This document shows, in pieces, positions 13,928 through 21,339 of a stretch of DNA of 34,568 bases. The DNA lies in IMG/VR virus record IMGVR_UViG_3300002835_000601, positions 1 to 34,568 of that record; one strand, 5' to 3'. Every line of letters starts with the position of its first letter. Position 1 is the stretch's first letter. Made by a program: the position numbers and the translations under genes. Source of the DNA: a virus. The notes beneath the pieces are model-generated. The model searched no databases, was not told the origin of the DNA, and saw nothing but the letters and a program-made list of their open reading frames with translations.

Positions 13928-14185
13928 TCAAGAAAAATCTTGATCCATTTCTTCAAGTTCTTTTTCAAGTTCCTTGAGAGCAGGTTTCATCATGGCGATT
14001 TGCTCGTCGAGAGTCAGATCTAAATAACATTTTAGTAAAGCTGATACGAGAGCTTCGGCTGAGACCTGTCGGCCTTCAAAAACCAATCCTCGTTCAGAGA
14101 GTTCGATGCAGTTACGCTTAATGCCTTCGTGTATACGAGGCGTTGATCGGGCATTAACTCGCGGTCCAGAGCTTAACGTAGCCAT
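13928..14185 (-). CDS. Small hypothetical protein (85 aa) beside attP
   Basis: Starts MATLSSGPRVNARSTPRIHE with AAAGGG upstream. The C-terminal third is a strongly charged helix (ALKELEKELEEMDQDFS) and the middle is helical (SAEALVSALLKCYLDLTLDE). No HTH or other domain is certain. Being between attP and the replication promoter, with two tandem promoters of its own, it is a candidate lysogeny regulator or excisionase, but no family supports that. Confidence 0.65.
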   Translation of the reverse strand: MATLSSGPRVNARSTPRIHEGIKRNCIELSERGLVFEGRQVSAEALVSALLKCYLDLTLDEQIAMMKPALKELEKELEEMDQDFS

Positions 14186-14218
14186 TACTATACGACCCTT
14201 TCCACGTGGGACGATTGA

Positions 14219-14280
14219 GATTTAGACACAAGACGTTCTTGCGTCAACCAAATAGTAGTCCGGCTCGAAACGATTGTCAA
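14219..14280 (-). promoter_or_regulatory. Tandem promoters for the 13928-14185 gene
   Basis: Two leftward promoters overlap. One has -35 TTGACA (14280-14275), a 17-base spacer and -10 TACTAT (14257-14252). The other has TTGACG (14247-14242), a 17-base spacer and TAAATC (14224-14219). Both point to the gene starting at 14185. Confidence 0.6.
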
Positions 14281-14525
14281 CAAGAAAGTCAAAAATATTT
14301 TTTCCTGGACATGTCAGCGTTGACCCCTCTTCTTGTAAAGGAATTCTTGTCAGAGATTCGGTGGATAGACATTTCTGGTTCCACGACCTCCTGCGTATTT
14401 TTAAGCGTTTCGTGAAAAACCTGAAAATTTTTTCGTATTTGCTGTTGACATGTTTTGCGGGAACCGATATCTTCCACTATCCCAACTGGGGGATGACAAG
14501 AAGTCTTAACGAAGGGAGTCCAGCA
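14281..14525. promoter_or_regulatory. Leader of the replication operon with promoter at 14445-14473
   Basis: No gene is seen here. Rightward -35 TTGACA (14445-14450), a 17-base spacer and -10 TATCTT (14468-14473) form the promoter of the replication operon, whose first gene starts at 14526. The A/T-rich stretch 14410-14440 just upstream could act as an UP element. Confidence 0.65.
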
Positions 14526-15032
14526 ATGGATTTAAAGAATCAAGCTGTTGTGTTGGTACGTGCAGGAATCGCCAAAAAGATTGGCAGACCACACTTTAGC
14601 TCGTACGAAGCAAATTGCCAGATTGAAATGTCGGTCGATCTCGGAATGGTCACTGATGAGCGTTTTCCACAATTGCTGGGAGATATTTACGACCGTGTAC
14701 AAAAAGCAGTGGATCAGCAGATTGCCGAAGAAGTTGGTCGAGACGGAGTCTCTGCCACACCACCTCCTGCCAAGCAAAACCTGATTGAACAGGCCGCTGA
14801 ACAGCCAACCGTGATTAAACCTGAAAAACCTTTCAGGGATTTCTTGCTGGCTAAGTCTCAGGAACTGGCTGTTGCTCCACAAGGGCTTGTCAAGCACTGG
14901 TACAAATGCTTTGTCGATGGCTCGGAAACGGATTTCCAGAAGCAGGGCAAAGCTCTTGCCGACTTGTGGGATGCTGGTCGCGTGGGTCCATTAGTCATGA
15001 CGGAACGACTTACTCAACAACCTGTTGTCTGA
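14526..15032 (+). CDS. Hypothetical protein, first gene of replication operon (168 aa)
   Basis: The start at 14526 has AGGGAG about 7 bases upstream; the open frame before it runs through the promoter and is not translated. The protein (MDLKNQAVVLVRAGIAKKIG...) has a first domain of about 80 residues, a Pro-rich linker (SATPPPAKQ), then a helical C-terminal part (KPFRDFLLAKSQELAVAPQG). The closing half suggests a small DNA-binding fold, but no family is recognised. Being first in the operon, before csrA and prim-pol, it is probably a replication or early-control protein. Confidence 0.75.
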   Translation: MDLKNQAVVLVRAGIAKKIGRPHFSSYEANCQIEMSVDLGMVTDERFPQLLGDIYDRVQKAVDQQIAEEVGRDGVSATPPPAKQNLIEQAAEQPTVIKPEKPFRDFLLAKSQELAVAPQGLVKHWYKCFVDGSETDFQKQGKALADLWDAGRVGPLVMTERLTQQPVV

Positions 15033-15039
15033 TAAGAAC

Positions 15040-15054
15040 TGATCAGGAGGATCA
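15040..15054 (+). promoter_or_regulatory. GGA-loop hairpin over the csrA ribosome site
   Basis: The leader of csrA folds as a 5-bp stem TGATC / GATCA around the loop AGGAG, 3 bases before the ATG. The loop is both the Shine-Dalgarno sequence and a GGA motif in a hairpin, the canonical form of a CsrA-binding site. This is what an autoregulated csrA leader should look like. Confidence 0.65.
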
Positions 15055-15057
15055 ACC

Positions 15058-15276
15058 ATGCTAGTACTTTCAAGAAACCCTGGCGAATCGATTCAATTGT
15101 TTGGACCTGAGGGGAGGTTGCTTGCAACGATAACGTATATCACTCTGTCAAGCACGAGGTCGATCAGGGTTGGCTTTGAGGCTGAACCAGACATTACGAT
15201 AGTTCGCTCCGAGATTTCGGGTAGACCTAATAATGGGAAAAAACCCGCTCACTCTCGGATGGATAAAACTACTTAA
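15058..15276 (+). CDS. csrA: CsrA-like RNA-binding regulator (72 aa)
   Basis: CsrA binds GGA-loop hairpins in mRNA leaders and blocks or stabilises them. The protein begins MLVLSRNPGESI, the near-invariant CsrA opening (Leu4 in place), continues through SIRVGFEAEPDITIVRSEI, and keeps the RNA-contacting Arg (Arg50, equivalent to Arg44 of the E. coli protein). The usual His before it is Val. Compared with cellular CsrA, the first hairpin is longer by about 4-6 residues (FGPEGRLLATITYITLSST), and the tail is a short basic extension. It sits in the replication operon and overlaps the prim-pol start by 44 bases. A hairpin over its own ribosome site suggests autoregulation. Confidence 0.88.
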   Translation: MLVLSRNPGESIQLFGPEGRLLATITYITLSSTRSIRVGFEAEPDITIVRSEISGRPNNGKKPAHSRMDKTT

Positions 15277-16087
15277 GGATCATGGGATAAACACTGTCCC
15301 GATGTCTTCGGAACAGAAAATGCCATTGATTCAAACATCACAATATTGGAGCGGTTTTCCCTTGTCGGCCATGAATGATTTGCAACCCAAGAATATCGCT
15401 GCTTTGCCAGGGCTGGCTTCACGACTTCTCGTACTGGACCTGGATGGTCCACAGGATATGATGCGTGCATTCTTCGAAACTCGACCAGCTTTACCGCGAA
15501 CTTGGCAAGTTAGTACTGGCGGGGGTGGTTTGCACCTCTGGTTCAGGCTACCTCACTGGTACAAGCGACCCATCCCCAACGTGCGACTGTGGCAAGGTAC
15601 TGGAAAACACGAAGAAGTCCTCGTCCTTGGTGACAGAAGGCTTGCTTCCTGCCCTCCTACTCAGTACGGCTCTGGGAAAATGTACAAATGGACGGGTTCA
15701 GTCAACCCGCTCACGGGCAAATGTGGCATCGCGCCGCAGTGGTTGCTCAGTGAAATCGAAGACAAAACGACTCAGAAGAAGCAACCTTTTACAGGATCAT
15801 TGACATTTTCTGCGTCTCGTTCTCTTGCCCCATCCGATGAGATCCCTGAACGACTCTCTATCTTGCAGAGTTATGGCTTGAGGCTGGCTGGAAAGCCCAA
15901 TCAGGCTGGATGGATTCCATGCTATCGACCAGGTGACCCGCATGATAGTCGGCCCAGTGCCTCTGTGCGAGTTGATGGATCGGTAGTCTGGACTAGTGGT
16001 GGCTCTATGGATTTCTGGGGTGCATTGGTTGCACTCCATGCTTTTGACTCGATTGAAGCCGCAGTGACGGCAATAAGAGGGATTTGA
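15233..16087 (+). CDS. Primase-polymerase (prim-pol) N-terminal-type protein (284 aa)
   Basis: Likely makes RNA/DNA primers for phage replication. Residues 60-105 contain the archaeo-eukaryotic primase signatures: LLVLDLDGP (Asp69 and Asp71, metal binding) and STGGGGLHLWF (His101). SGKMYKW further on completes the prim-pol core. After about residue 200 comes a second module (WIPCYRPGDPHDSRPSASV, then GGSMDF) that looks like a CHC2-type zinc domain of DnaG with most metal ligands lost. No helicase domain is fused; the separate SF2 helicase downstream may replace it. The start at 15233 has only a weak ribosome site and lies inside csrA, consistent with coupled translation. Confidence 0.82.
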   Translation: MGKNPLTLGWIKLLKDHGINTVPMSSEQKMPLIQTSQYWSGFPLSAMNDLQPKNIAALPGLASRLLVLDLDGPQDMMRAFFETRPALPRTWQVSTGGGGLHLWFRLPHWYKRPIPNVRLWQGTGKHEEVLVLGDRRLASCPPTQYGSGKMYKWTGSVNPLTGKCGIAPQWLLSEIEDKTTQKKQPFTGSLTFSASRSLAPSDEIPERLSILQSYGLRLAGKPNQAGWIPCYRPGDPHDSRPSASVRVDGSVVWTSGGSMDFWGALVALHAFDSIEAAVTAIRGI

Positions 16088-16764
16088 TGAATTACTCTAG
16101 TGACTATACGAAGTCGGACGAAAAGGCTCCTCGCCACATTATGCCTGAAGGTACTCACCTGGGCAAAATCTTTGCAGTCGTTGATGTCGGGTCTCATCCC
16201 AAGACCTTTGAAGGTATCACGAAAGACTCCAGGACGATCAAGGTTGGCTTTGAGTTTCCCCCAGAGACCACAGGTGGTCGGCCCATCACCAAATGGAATG
16301 ATTACGGGGCGTCGATGTATGCCACTTCCAAGCTACGACAGTTGGTCGAGAACGTGATTGCCAAACCGCTGAATAACACAGAGGCTGGCGAGTTCAGGAT
16401 CGAATCTATTGTCGGCAAGTTCGTCTCTGTCGTTTTCACCCACTCGGTCAGCAAAAGGGATGGAGAGACGTATAGCAACATTGCACGCATCTTTCCGACA
16501 GCCAGCACCTTTAATTCTCAGGTCGCTGAGTACAGTTGGTGCGTTGACGAAGACGAAACGGCTTCTCTACCAGAATGGCTTTCTCGTATTGCAATGCAGT
16601 CGAAAGAGTTTAAACGCAAAACAGGTGGGAATTTAAGCCAGCCAGCTTATGTCATGGGGCAACAGGTTAAGGGATCAGAAGTGGACTTCACTCCACCTCC
16701 ACCAGCACCCGCCCCTCCAGCCCCTGCAAAAGATCCTAATGTGGCTATGACGTTTGGTTTCTAA
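16087..16764 (+). CDS. Putative single-stranded DNA-binding protein (225 aa)
   Basis: The start codon shares a base with the prim-pol stop (TGATG); AGGG lies upstream. An in-frame TTG at 16084 is possible but less likely. The body (APRHIMPEGTHLGKIFAVVD; TTGGRPITKWNDYGASMYAT) has the pattern of phage SSB/recombination proteins that start with a G-x-x-x-A-x-V-D-V-G phrase. A Pro-rich linker (PPPPAPAPPAPAK) leads to a short tip ending MTFGF, comparable to the C-terminal hook by which SSBs recruit partners. Its position between prim-pol and helicase fits. The function is inferred from pattern and place, not from a certain fold. Confidence 0.6.
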   Translation: MNYSSDYTKSDEKAPRHIMPEGTHLGKIFAVVDVGSHPKTFEGITKDSRTIKVGFEFPPETTGGRPITKWNDYGASMYATSKLRQLVENVIAKPLNNTEAGEFRIESIVGKFVSVVFTHSVSKRDGETYSNIARIFPTASTFNSQVAEYSWCVDEDETASLPEWLSRIAMQSKEFKRKTGGNLSQPAYVMGQQVKGSEVDFTPPPPAPAPPAPAKDPNVAMTFGF

Positions 16765-16813
16765 GGATGTGGGAACGCTCCATGGACGGGGCAACTTTTA
16801 CTAGGAGGCAGTG

Positions 16814-17230
16814 ATGATGGATGCAGATCAGAAAATCAGAAATGCTTTTTCGGACGCTGAAAAGGCTGTACCAGATGCAGAATTGAAATACACGATTATC
16901 CGAGAGGCTTTTGAGTCTCACAAAGATGATGATGAACGACAGTACGAGTACATTTACGAGCGATTGGCGAAGCCTAAAAGGTCTGCTCTTGCCCGTGATA
17001 TGAACGCATGGTTATATCTACATAAGATAGCACATGAACTTCTGGCTCAGTCTCAGATCTGCTTACTTAATGCTGAAGGTGAAACACCTGGCCCACTACT
17101 TGCCCGATTGCAACGCCCAGTGATTAGGTCGCCCAGGAACTGGAGGATTTGCGGCATCTGTGATGGGACTGGTGAAGACCCAACGATTGCTCATTGCAAT
17201 GGATGCTGGGGACACGGGTATTATGTCTGA
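16814..17230 (+). CDS. Hypothetical protein with DnaJ-type zinc knuckle (138 aa)
   Basis: AGGAGG is followed by GTG (16811), ATG (16814) and ATG (16817); the ATG at 16814 is chosen. The first about 105 residues are helical (MMDADQKIRNAFSDAEKAV...). The C-terminus has two CxxCxGxG-like units, CGICDGTG (Cys113, Cys116) and CNGCWGHG (Cys128, Cys131), the zinc-binding repeats of DnaJ-type fingers, so it probably holds one zinc ion. Its stop overlaps the helicase start (ATGTCTGA, 17223-17230). It may be a loader or adaptor for that helicase, which is inference from coupling. Confidence 0.75.
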   Translation: MMDADQKIRNAFSDAEKAVPDAELKYTIIREAFESHKDDDERQYEYIYERLAKPKRSALARDMNAWLYLHKIAHELLAQSQICLLNAEGETPGPLLARLQRPVIRSPRNWRICGICDGTGEDPTIAHCNGCWGHGYYV

Positions 17231-19628
17231 GCTAACCTATTCTGCGTTAATGGATTGCGAGTTTTCAACTTATCCGTACCAGGATGAGGCGATTGATAAG
17301 ATTAGGTCATGGGTCTACGAGGATGATCATAAAGCTGGAATTCTCCAGATGGCGACCGGATGTATATCCGGTGATGCAATCGTGACTATTAACCGTGGAG
17401 GCAAGGGTGTTACTCGGTCTCTTCGGGATCACTTTAGGCTTCAGGCTGACCCAAGGGTCAAACCTCATGTAGTAAAGCGTGTCCGAAGTTTTAACGGTAA
17501 GCACGTTGAATGCAATGGATTCAGCCGTATCCAGTCCAGCGGGGTCAAGCCTGTTGTTAGGGTTCGATTTGCAAGTGGACGAGAACTCGTATGCACTCCT
17601 GATCATAAGATCTTGTCGTCGAATGGATGGGTTGAAGCAAAGGACTCGTCAGGCAAGAGTATCGTAGTCGAAGCAAGCCAACGCAAGTCCGGTGACCGGG
17701 AGCCGAAGCCTAAGAAGCGATACAGGCAAGTTAACAAACTTTACTATCACCCGTACGCTGGGAAATGCGTCTCGAACAGAAGAGGAAAGTCTCTAAGGCT
17801 TTATCGCGTGGCTTACCATAGGCTTGTGGTTGAGTCTGAAATGAATGAGATGCCCCTTGACAAGTACATTGAATGCTTGAGAAACGGAGACATTGGCAAG
17901 TCATGGGTTTATCTTGACCCAGCAGTAACCGCAGTTCATCACGTCAACGGAGATCATACTGACAACAGGAGCGGAAACCTGGCGATTATGAGTCATCAGG
18001 AGCATTGGTCTCTTGAAGGCAAACAAAGCAATCACCTGAACATCGGCAAAACGCTGGTTGAAACAGACAATGTCTTTGCCGTTGAGAATGCTGGCTGGAT
18101 CGATACCTACGACATCGTTAGCGTAGACAAGACAAGCAATTTCATTGCCAACGGAGTCGTTGTACATAACTGTGGAAAGACCGTAACCGTAGGTATTCTG
18201 ATTCGTCAGTTGATTGAGGAGGGGTTTATCTCTCGAGCCTTGTTCGCAGTCCACCGGACAGAACTTGTGAAACAGGCAATAGACACGTTTGAATTGTGCG
18301 GGCTAATGGTGGGTCGTGAGCAAGGTTCCCATCACGGGTTTGCCCTAGGTGATCCGCATGTGGTTTGCACAACCATTCAGTCCATGACCAAGCGATGCAA
18401 GCGGTATCAGCCGGACGATTTCCAGTTGATCATCACGGATGAAGTCCATCACGCAGGAGAATCCAATAAGACATACTCATCCGTTTACGACCACTTCCCT
18501 GACTCAAAACTTGTTGGGGTCACTGCAACGATTGATCGGCCTGACGGACAGAGTCTGAAGCGTTTCGAGGAAGTCGTTTACAGCTACTCGCTTTATGACG
18601 CGATCCATGATCCTGCTGGCCCATTTTTATCACCTGTCAAGTTTGTCCGGTGTTCTCTGGGGGTTGACCTGAGGGGATGCAAAACAACGGGTAAGAATGG
18701 CGATTTCGCTCAGGGAGATCTTGGTCGTAAGATCCAGCCAGCCATCGAGCTATTAGCGAACGCGATCAGCAAAGAGATTGAGGACCGAAAGAAGATCATT
18801 GTCTTCATGCCTGATGTTGGCTCGTCTATCGCGATGGCTGATGCCTTGAAGCAACTGGGACATGCTGCGGACTGGGTCTCCGGTGATAAGCCTGACCGTG
18901 ATAGCACGATACAGCGTTACAAAAACGGTCTCACAAAGATCCTTGTCAACTGCCAGATCCTCACCGAGGGGTTTGATGACAAGCCCACAGACTGTGTTGT
19001 TCTAAAGCCCACTCGAAGCCGGATCGCATACGCCCAGATGGTGGGTCGTGGTACGAGGCTTTGCAAAGATAAATCAGACTGTTTGATTCTGGATTTCTCA
19101 CACACGACAGACATGGATCTGATTGGGCCAAGCTCGTTGACAGATTGTGAGGAGGTTGATTCCAAGCGTGCTGAGGAGTTGGTCGAGGAGGGTGTTGATC
19201 TGTGGCAAGCTGTGGAGCGAGCCAAGACGGAACGTAAACAACGACAGGAGATCAAGGTTCCGGTTGCCAGGCTGGACATGAGTTATCGGCGGGTCGAGAT
19301 TAATCCATTTGAGCTTGCGGCTTCATTGGGTGTGTCCCGAGCCATGCTGACCAACGCCAATCGATTCGGAGAGCTTGCGACTCCCGCCCAGAAGGATTTT
19401 CTGAACAAGTCTGGGATGGCAGATGTCAATAACATGACCAAGCGTCAGGCTTCGCAGTTGATCGGCCAGATCATTGACAGACGAAACTCGGGGCTGTGTT
19501 CGATCAAACAGTTGAACTACCTGATTTCGCTGGGGATGAAGCCTGAAAAGGCTCGAGGATTGCAGTTTGGACAGGCAGCAGAAGCGATTCAAAAGTACAG
19601 GTCGAATCAGGCTGGATCGCAAGAGTAA
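17223..19628 (+). CDS. SF2 DNA helicase interrupted by an intein (801 aa precursor)
   Basis: ATP-driven strand separation or remodelling at phage replication forks. The start at 17223 overlaps the previous stop by 8 bases. The helicase begins YPYQDEAIDKIRSW, and its Walker A (MATG-CGKT) is split by a 270-aa intein at residues 47-316. After splicing the host protein is about 531 residues. Downstream come the DEVHH box (ITDEVHHAG), GVTAT, a motif-V-like ILTEGFD and motif VI QMVGRGTRL, all in order. The C-terminal tail (LATPAQKDFLNKSG; SIKQLNYLISLGMK) has two similar helical units that resemble each other and may bind DNA or a partner. Without splicing the ATPase would be inactive. Confidence 0.93.
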   Translation: MSELTYSALMDCEFSTYPYQDEAIDKIRSWVYEDDHKAGILQMATGCISGDAIVTINRGGKGVTRSLRDHFRLQADPRVKPHVVKRVRSFNGKHVECNGFSRIQSSGVKPVVRVRFASGRELVCTPDHKILSSNGWVEAKDSSGKSIVVEASQRKSGDREPKPKKRYRQVNKLYYHPYAGKCVSNRRGKSLRLYRVAYHRLVVESEMNEMPLDKYIECLRNGDIGKSWVYLDPAVTAVHHVNGDHTDNRSGNLAIMSHQEHWSLEGKQSNHLNIGKTLVETDNVFAVENAGWIDTYDIVSVDKTSNFIANGVVVHNCGKTVTVGILIRQLIEEGFISRALFAVHRTELVKQAIDTFELCGLMVGREQGSHHGFALGDPHVVCTTIQSMTKRCKRYQPDDFQLIITDEVHHAGESNKTYSSVYDHFPDSKLVGVTATIDRPDGQSLKRFEEVVYSYSLYDAIHDPAGPFLSPVKFVRCSLGVDLRGCKTTGKNGDFAQGDLGRKIQPAIELLANAISKEIEDRKKIIVFMPDVGSSIAMADALKQLGHAADWVSGDKPDRDSTIQRYKNGLTKILVNCQILTEGFDDKPTDCVVLKPTRSRIAYAQMVGRGTRLCKDKSDCLILDFSHTTDMDLIGPSSLTDCEEVDSKRAEELVEEGVDLWQAVERAKTERKQRQEIKVPVARLDMSYRRVEINPFELAASLGVSRAMLTNANRFGELATPAQKDFLNKSGMADVNNMTKRQASQLIGQIIDRRNSGLCSIKQLNYLISLGMKPEKARGLQFGQAAEAIQKYRSNQAGSQE
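17361..18170 (+). mobile_element. Intein with HNH homing endonuclease, inserted in the Walker A motif
   Basis: The insert starts with Cys (CISGDAIVTINRGG, block A) and ends VVVHN before a +1 Cys, giving the full splice chemistry (Cys1, penultimate His, terminal Asn, Cys+1). Block B is CTPDHKILSSNGWVEAKD with the conserved Thr and His. Block F is the WIDTYDIVSVD stretch. The centre holds VHHVNGDHTDNRSGN and MSHQEHW, an HNH nuclease core (about residues 238-262 of the precursor), rather than the commoner LAGLIDADG type. Removal yields an intact MATGCGKT P-loop. As the nuclease looks complete, it is likely a mobile element able to home into intein-free alleles. Confidence 0.93.
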
Positions 19629-19639
19629 GGAGGAACTCG

Positions 19640-19933
19640 GTGGAGTACACCCGTGAGTATATGGCAGCAATGGATAAGCGACTGGCTTTTGTGTCGGCTC
19701 ACATGAGATTGACAACGAGATGCCCGTCATCGGAATTGATGGATGAGAAAGTGCCGTTGCCCCCCTGTGAGTTGCAGGAAATGGGACATGTCAACGGTGT
19801 TCGCAGCGCGAAGTTGAGAGAAAGGAAGAGGAGAAATGCTGGAAGAGAACCAGGTTGGAGAGCTAGGCAGAGAAATGCAAACAGGCAACAGATGGTCAAC
19901 GATAGACGGGGCTACGATCACCCTGGTGGATGA
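19640..19933 (+). CDS. Possible small basic protein (97 aa)
   Basis: A GTG start follows AGGAGG by 6 bases, right after the helicase stop. The N-terminal half (MEYTREYMAAMDKRLAFVSA) looks like a real protein. The C-terminal half is very rich in Arg (RSAKLRERKRRNAGREPGWR) because it overlaps the next gene in another frame by 98 bases. It may be a genuine overlapping gene or may be shorter in function than it appears; no family is recognised. Confidence 0.45.
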   Translation: MEYTREYMAAMDKRLAFVSAHMRLTTRCPSSELMDEKVPLPPCELQEMGHVNGVRSAKLRERKRRNAGREPGWRARQRNANRQQMVNDRRGYDHPGG

Positions 19934-20129
19934 GCCTTATAAGGCTGAGATCTTCTACTATGACGAGCAGGATTTGCATTACTTGACGGTTTACGTGCTT
20001 GTCGATGGAGTCTTTGCTAAAGATCAAGCCTTTGGGTTTTTGGAGTGGGAAGGTCATCCATCGAGGAAGCTGGCAATTCAGGCATTTCAATCCTACGTAA
20101 CAGCACAAAGGGCAAGCTCATGCAGTTGA
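19836..20129 (+). CDS. Hypothetical protein (97 aa)
   Basis: Starts MLEENQVGELGREMQTGNRW after a strong GAGGAG site. A beta-rich middle (AEIFYYDEQDLHYLTVYVLV) is followed by a basic end. No domain is recognised. Its last 10 bases overlap the thyX start, so the two are co-translated, and its place between helicase and thyX suggests a nucleotide or DNA metabolism accessory role without proof. Confidence 0.7.
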   Translation: MLEENQVGELGREMQTGNRWSTIDGATITLVDEPYKAEIFYYDEQDLHYLTVYVLVDGVFAKDQAFGFLEWEGHPSRKLAIQAFQSYVTAQRASSCS

Positions 20130-20917
20130 TATACGAACCCAAGGTAAAGGTTGCAACAGTGTCGGTTTTCCGAGACTACGATCTTAAAGATTATGCGTCA
20201 GGCATGCACGCCCAGAACACACACAGCTTGGACCACATTCCCGAGTTTGCTGGCCGAGTATGCTACCAATCGTTCAAAAACCCTCGTCCTGGGGGCAACA
20301 GGGGTTACATTGGTCATATACTCGAGGTTGGTCATGGAAGCGTCCTGGAACACTCCTACGTGGGCTTATTGATCACAGGTGTTTCACGCAGCCTGACTCA
20401 TGAGTTGATCCGTCACAGGGCTGGAACCGCGATTTCCCAGCTATCTCAAAGATTTTGCGAACCTGACAATCTGGGCTACATTGTTCCACCTCTGATCATT
20501 AGAGATCTTGTTGCGGAGCAATGCTTCAAATCAGAAGTGACTGCTGCGTCTGCCTCTTATGACCGGATGCTCAATGTTTGCACCACAGCTATCAGCCGGA
20601 GATGGCAGGATGATCATCCTGACGAGACAGCTGACCGTGAAGCATTGACGTATATCCGTAAAAAGGCTCGCGAAGCCGCGAGATCTGTTCTGCCAAACTC
20701 GATTGAAACTCACCTGTTCATGTCTGGGAATCTAAGGGCATGGCGAAATATCCTTGAACAGAGGGGTTCGATTCACGCTGACCTGGAAATCAGGCGACTT
20801 GCTGTGGCGATAGCTCGAGAAATCTACGTCTATGCAACAAGCGTCTTTCAAGATATGCACATATTCATTGATGTTGATGGGTATGAGTCTTTACGATTTG
20901 ACCACAGAAAGGTTTGA
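20120..20917 (+). CDS. thyX: Flavin-dependent thymidylate synthase ThyX (265 aa)
   Basis: Makes dTMP from dUMP using FAD and methylenetetrahydrofolate, supplying thymidine for phage DNA. The start at 20120 has AAGGG 7 bases upstream and overlaps the previous gene. Visible marks are GHGSVLEHSYVGLLITGVSR (the HxSxxEH region), the signature ELIRHRAGTAISQLSQRF (residues 95-112), the PNSIETHLFMSGNLRAWRNI strand-helix and a terminal helix. The signature carries eight residues between RHR and the conserved Ser instead of the usual seven. Length is normal and all other motifs are intact, so it is probably active. Confidence 0.93.
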   Translation: MQLIYEPKVKVATVSVFRDYDLKDYASGMHAQNTHSLDHIPEFAGRVCYQSFKNPRPGGNRGYIGHILEVGHGSVLEHSYVGLLITGVSRSLTHELIRHRAGTAISQLSQRFCEPDNLGYIVPPLIIRDLVAEQCFKSEVTAASASYDRMLNVCTTAISRRWQDDHPDETADREALTYIRKKAREAARSVLPNSIETHLFMSGNLRAWRNILEQRGSIHADLEIRRLAVAIAREIYVYATSVFQDMHIFIDVDGYESLRFDHRKV

Positions 20918-20919
20918 CC

Positions 20920-21078
20920 ATGGACCATTACATCATGCTGCTCAGGCTTCTAAAACTGATTCAGTTGATTGGCGAAGTCTCGGAAGAGAGGCCTGAATTG
21001 AATTTCAATTGGTGGCTTCCTCTTGCAGAAAACAGGCTCAGATTAGAGATAAACGCATCCTCAGGGAGTATAATATAA
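20920..21078 (+). CDS. Small hypothetical protein (52 aa)
   Basis: ATG at 20920, 2 bases after the thyX stop, with AAAGG 7 bases upstream. It encodes MDHYIMLLRLLKLIQLIGEV, then a charged segment and FNWWLPLAENRLRLEINAS. The N-terminus is an amphipathic or weakly hydrophobic helix, not a clear membrane span. Its stop abuts the next ATG (TAAATG), as expected in an operon. No family is recognised. Confidence 0.6.
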   Translation: MDHYIMLLRLLKLIQLIGEVSEERPELNFNWWLPLAENRLRLEINASSGSII

Positions 21079-21339
21079 ATGATCAACTTTCAGTTGGAAG
21101 TGTTCAAGGATGGGCTTGAAGTTCAGGCTTACAAGGACTTGAGACAAAAGAATCCCGACAAGGCTGATAAGCTCCATTCTGTTGAAATCGATCTGACGAA
21201 TCGGGTTTTGACACAGAGGGATGCGGAAGGCGTTGCACTCAAACGATATGAGATTAAAGAAAATGGCAAGCTCGTCGGAAAGCGAACAATATACGCACAG
21301 TCGAATCAGCAATTGCCCAGAGTACTACCGATTGGCTGA
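21079..21339 (+). CDS. Hypothetical protein (86 aa)
   Basis: Begins directly after the previous stop. The sequence (MINFQLEVFKDGLEVQAYKD...) is charged and helical with a few beta-like stretches (HSVEIDLTNRVLTQ). No domain is recognised. It overlaps the next gene's start by 77 bases. An operon member, probably expressed with thyX. Confidence 0.65.
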   Translation: MINFQLEVFKDGLEVQAYKDLRQKNPDKADKLHSVEIDLTNRVLTQRDAEGVALKRYEIKENGKLVGKRTIYAQSNQQLPRVLPIG

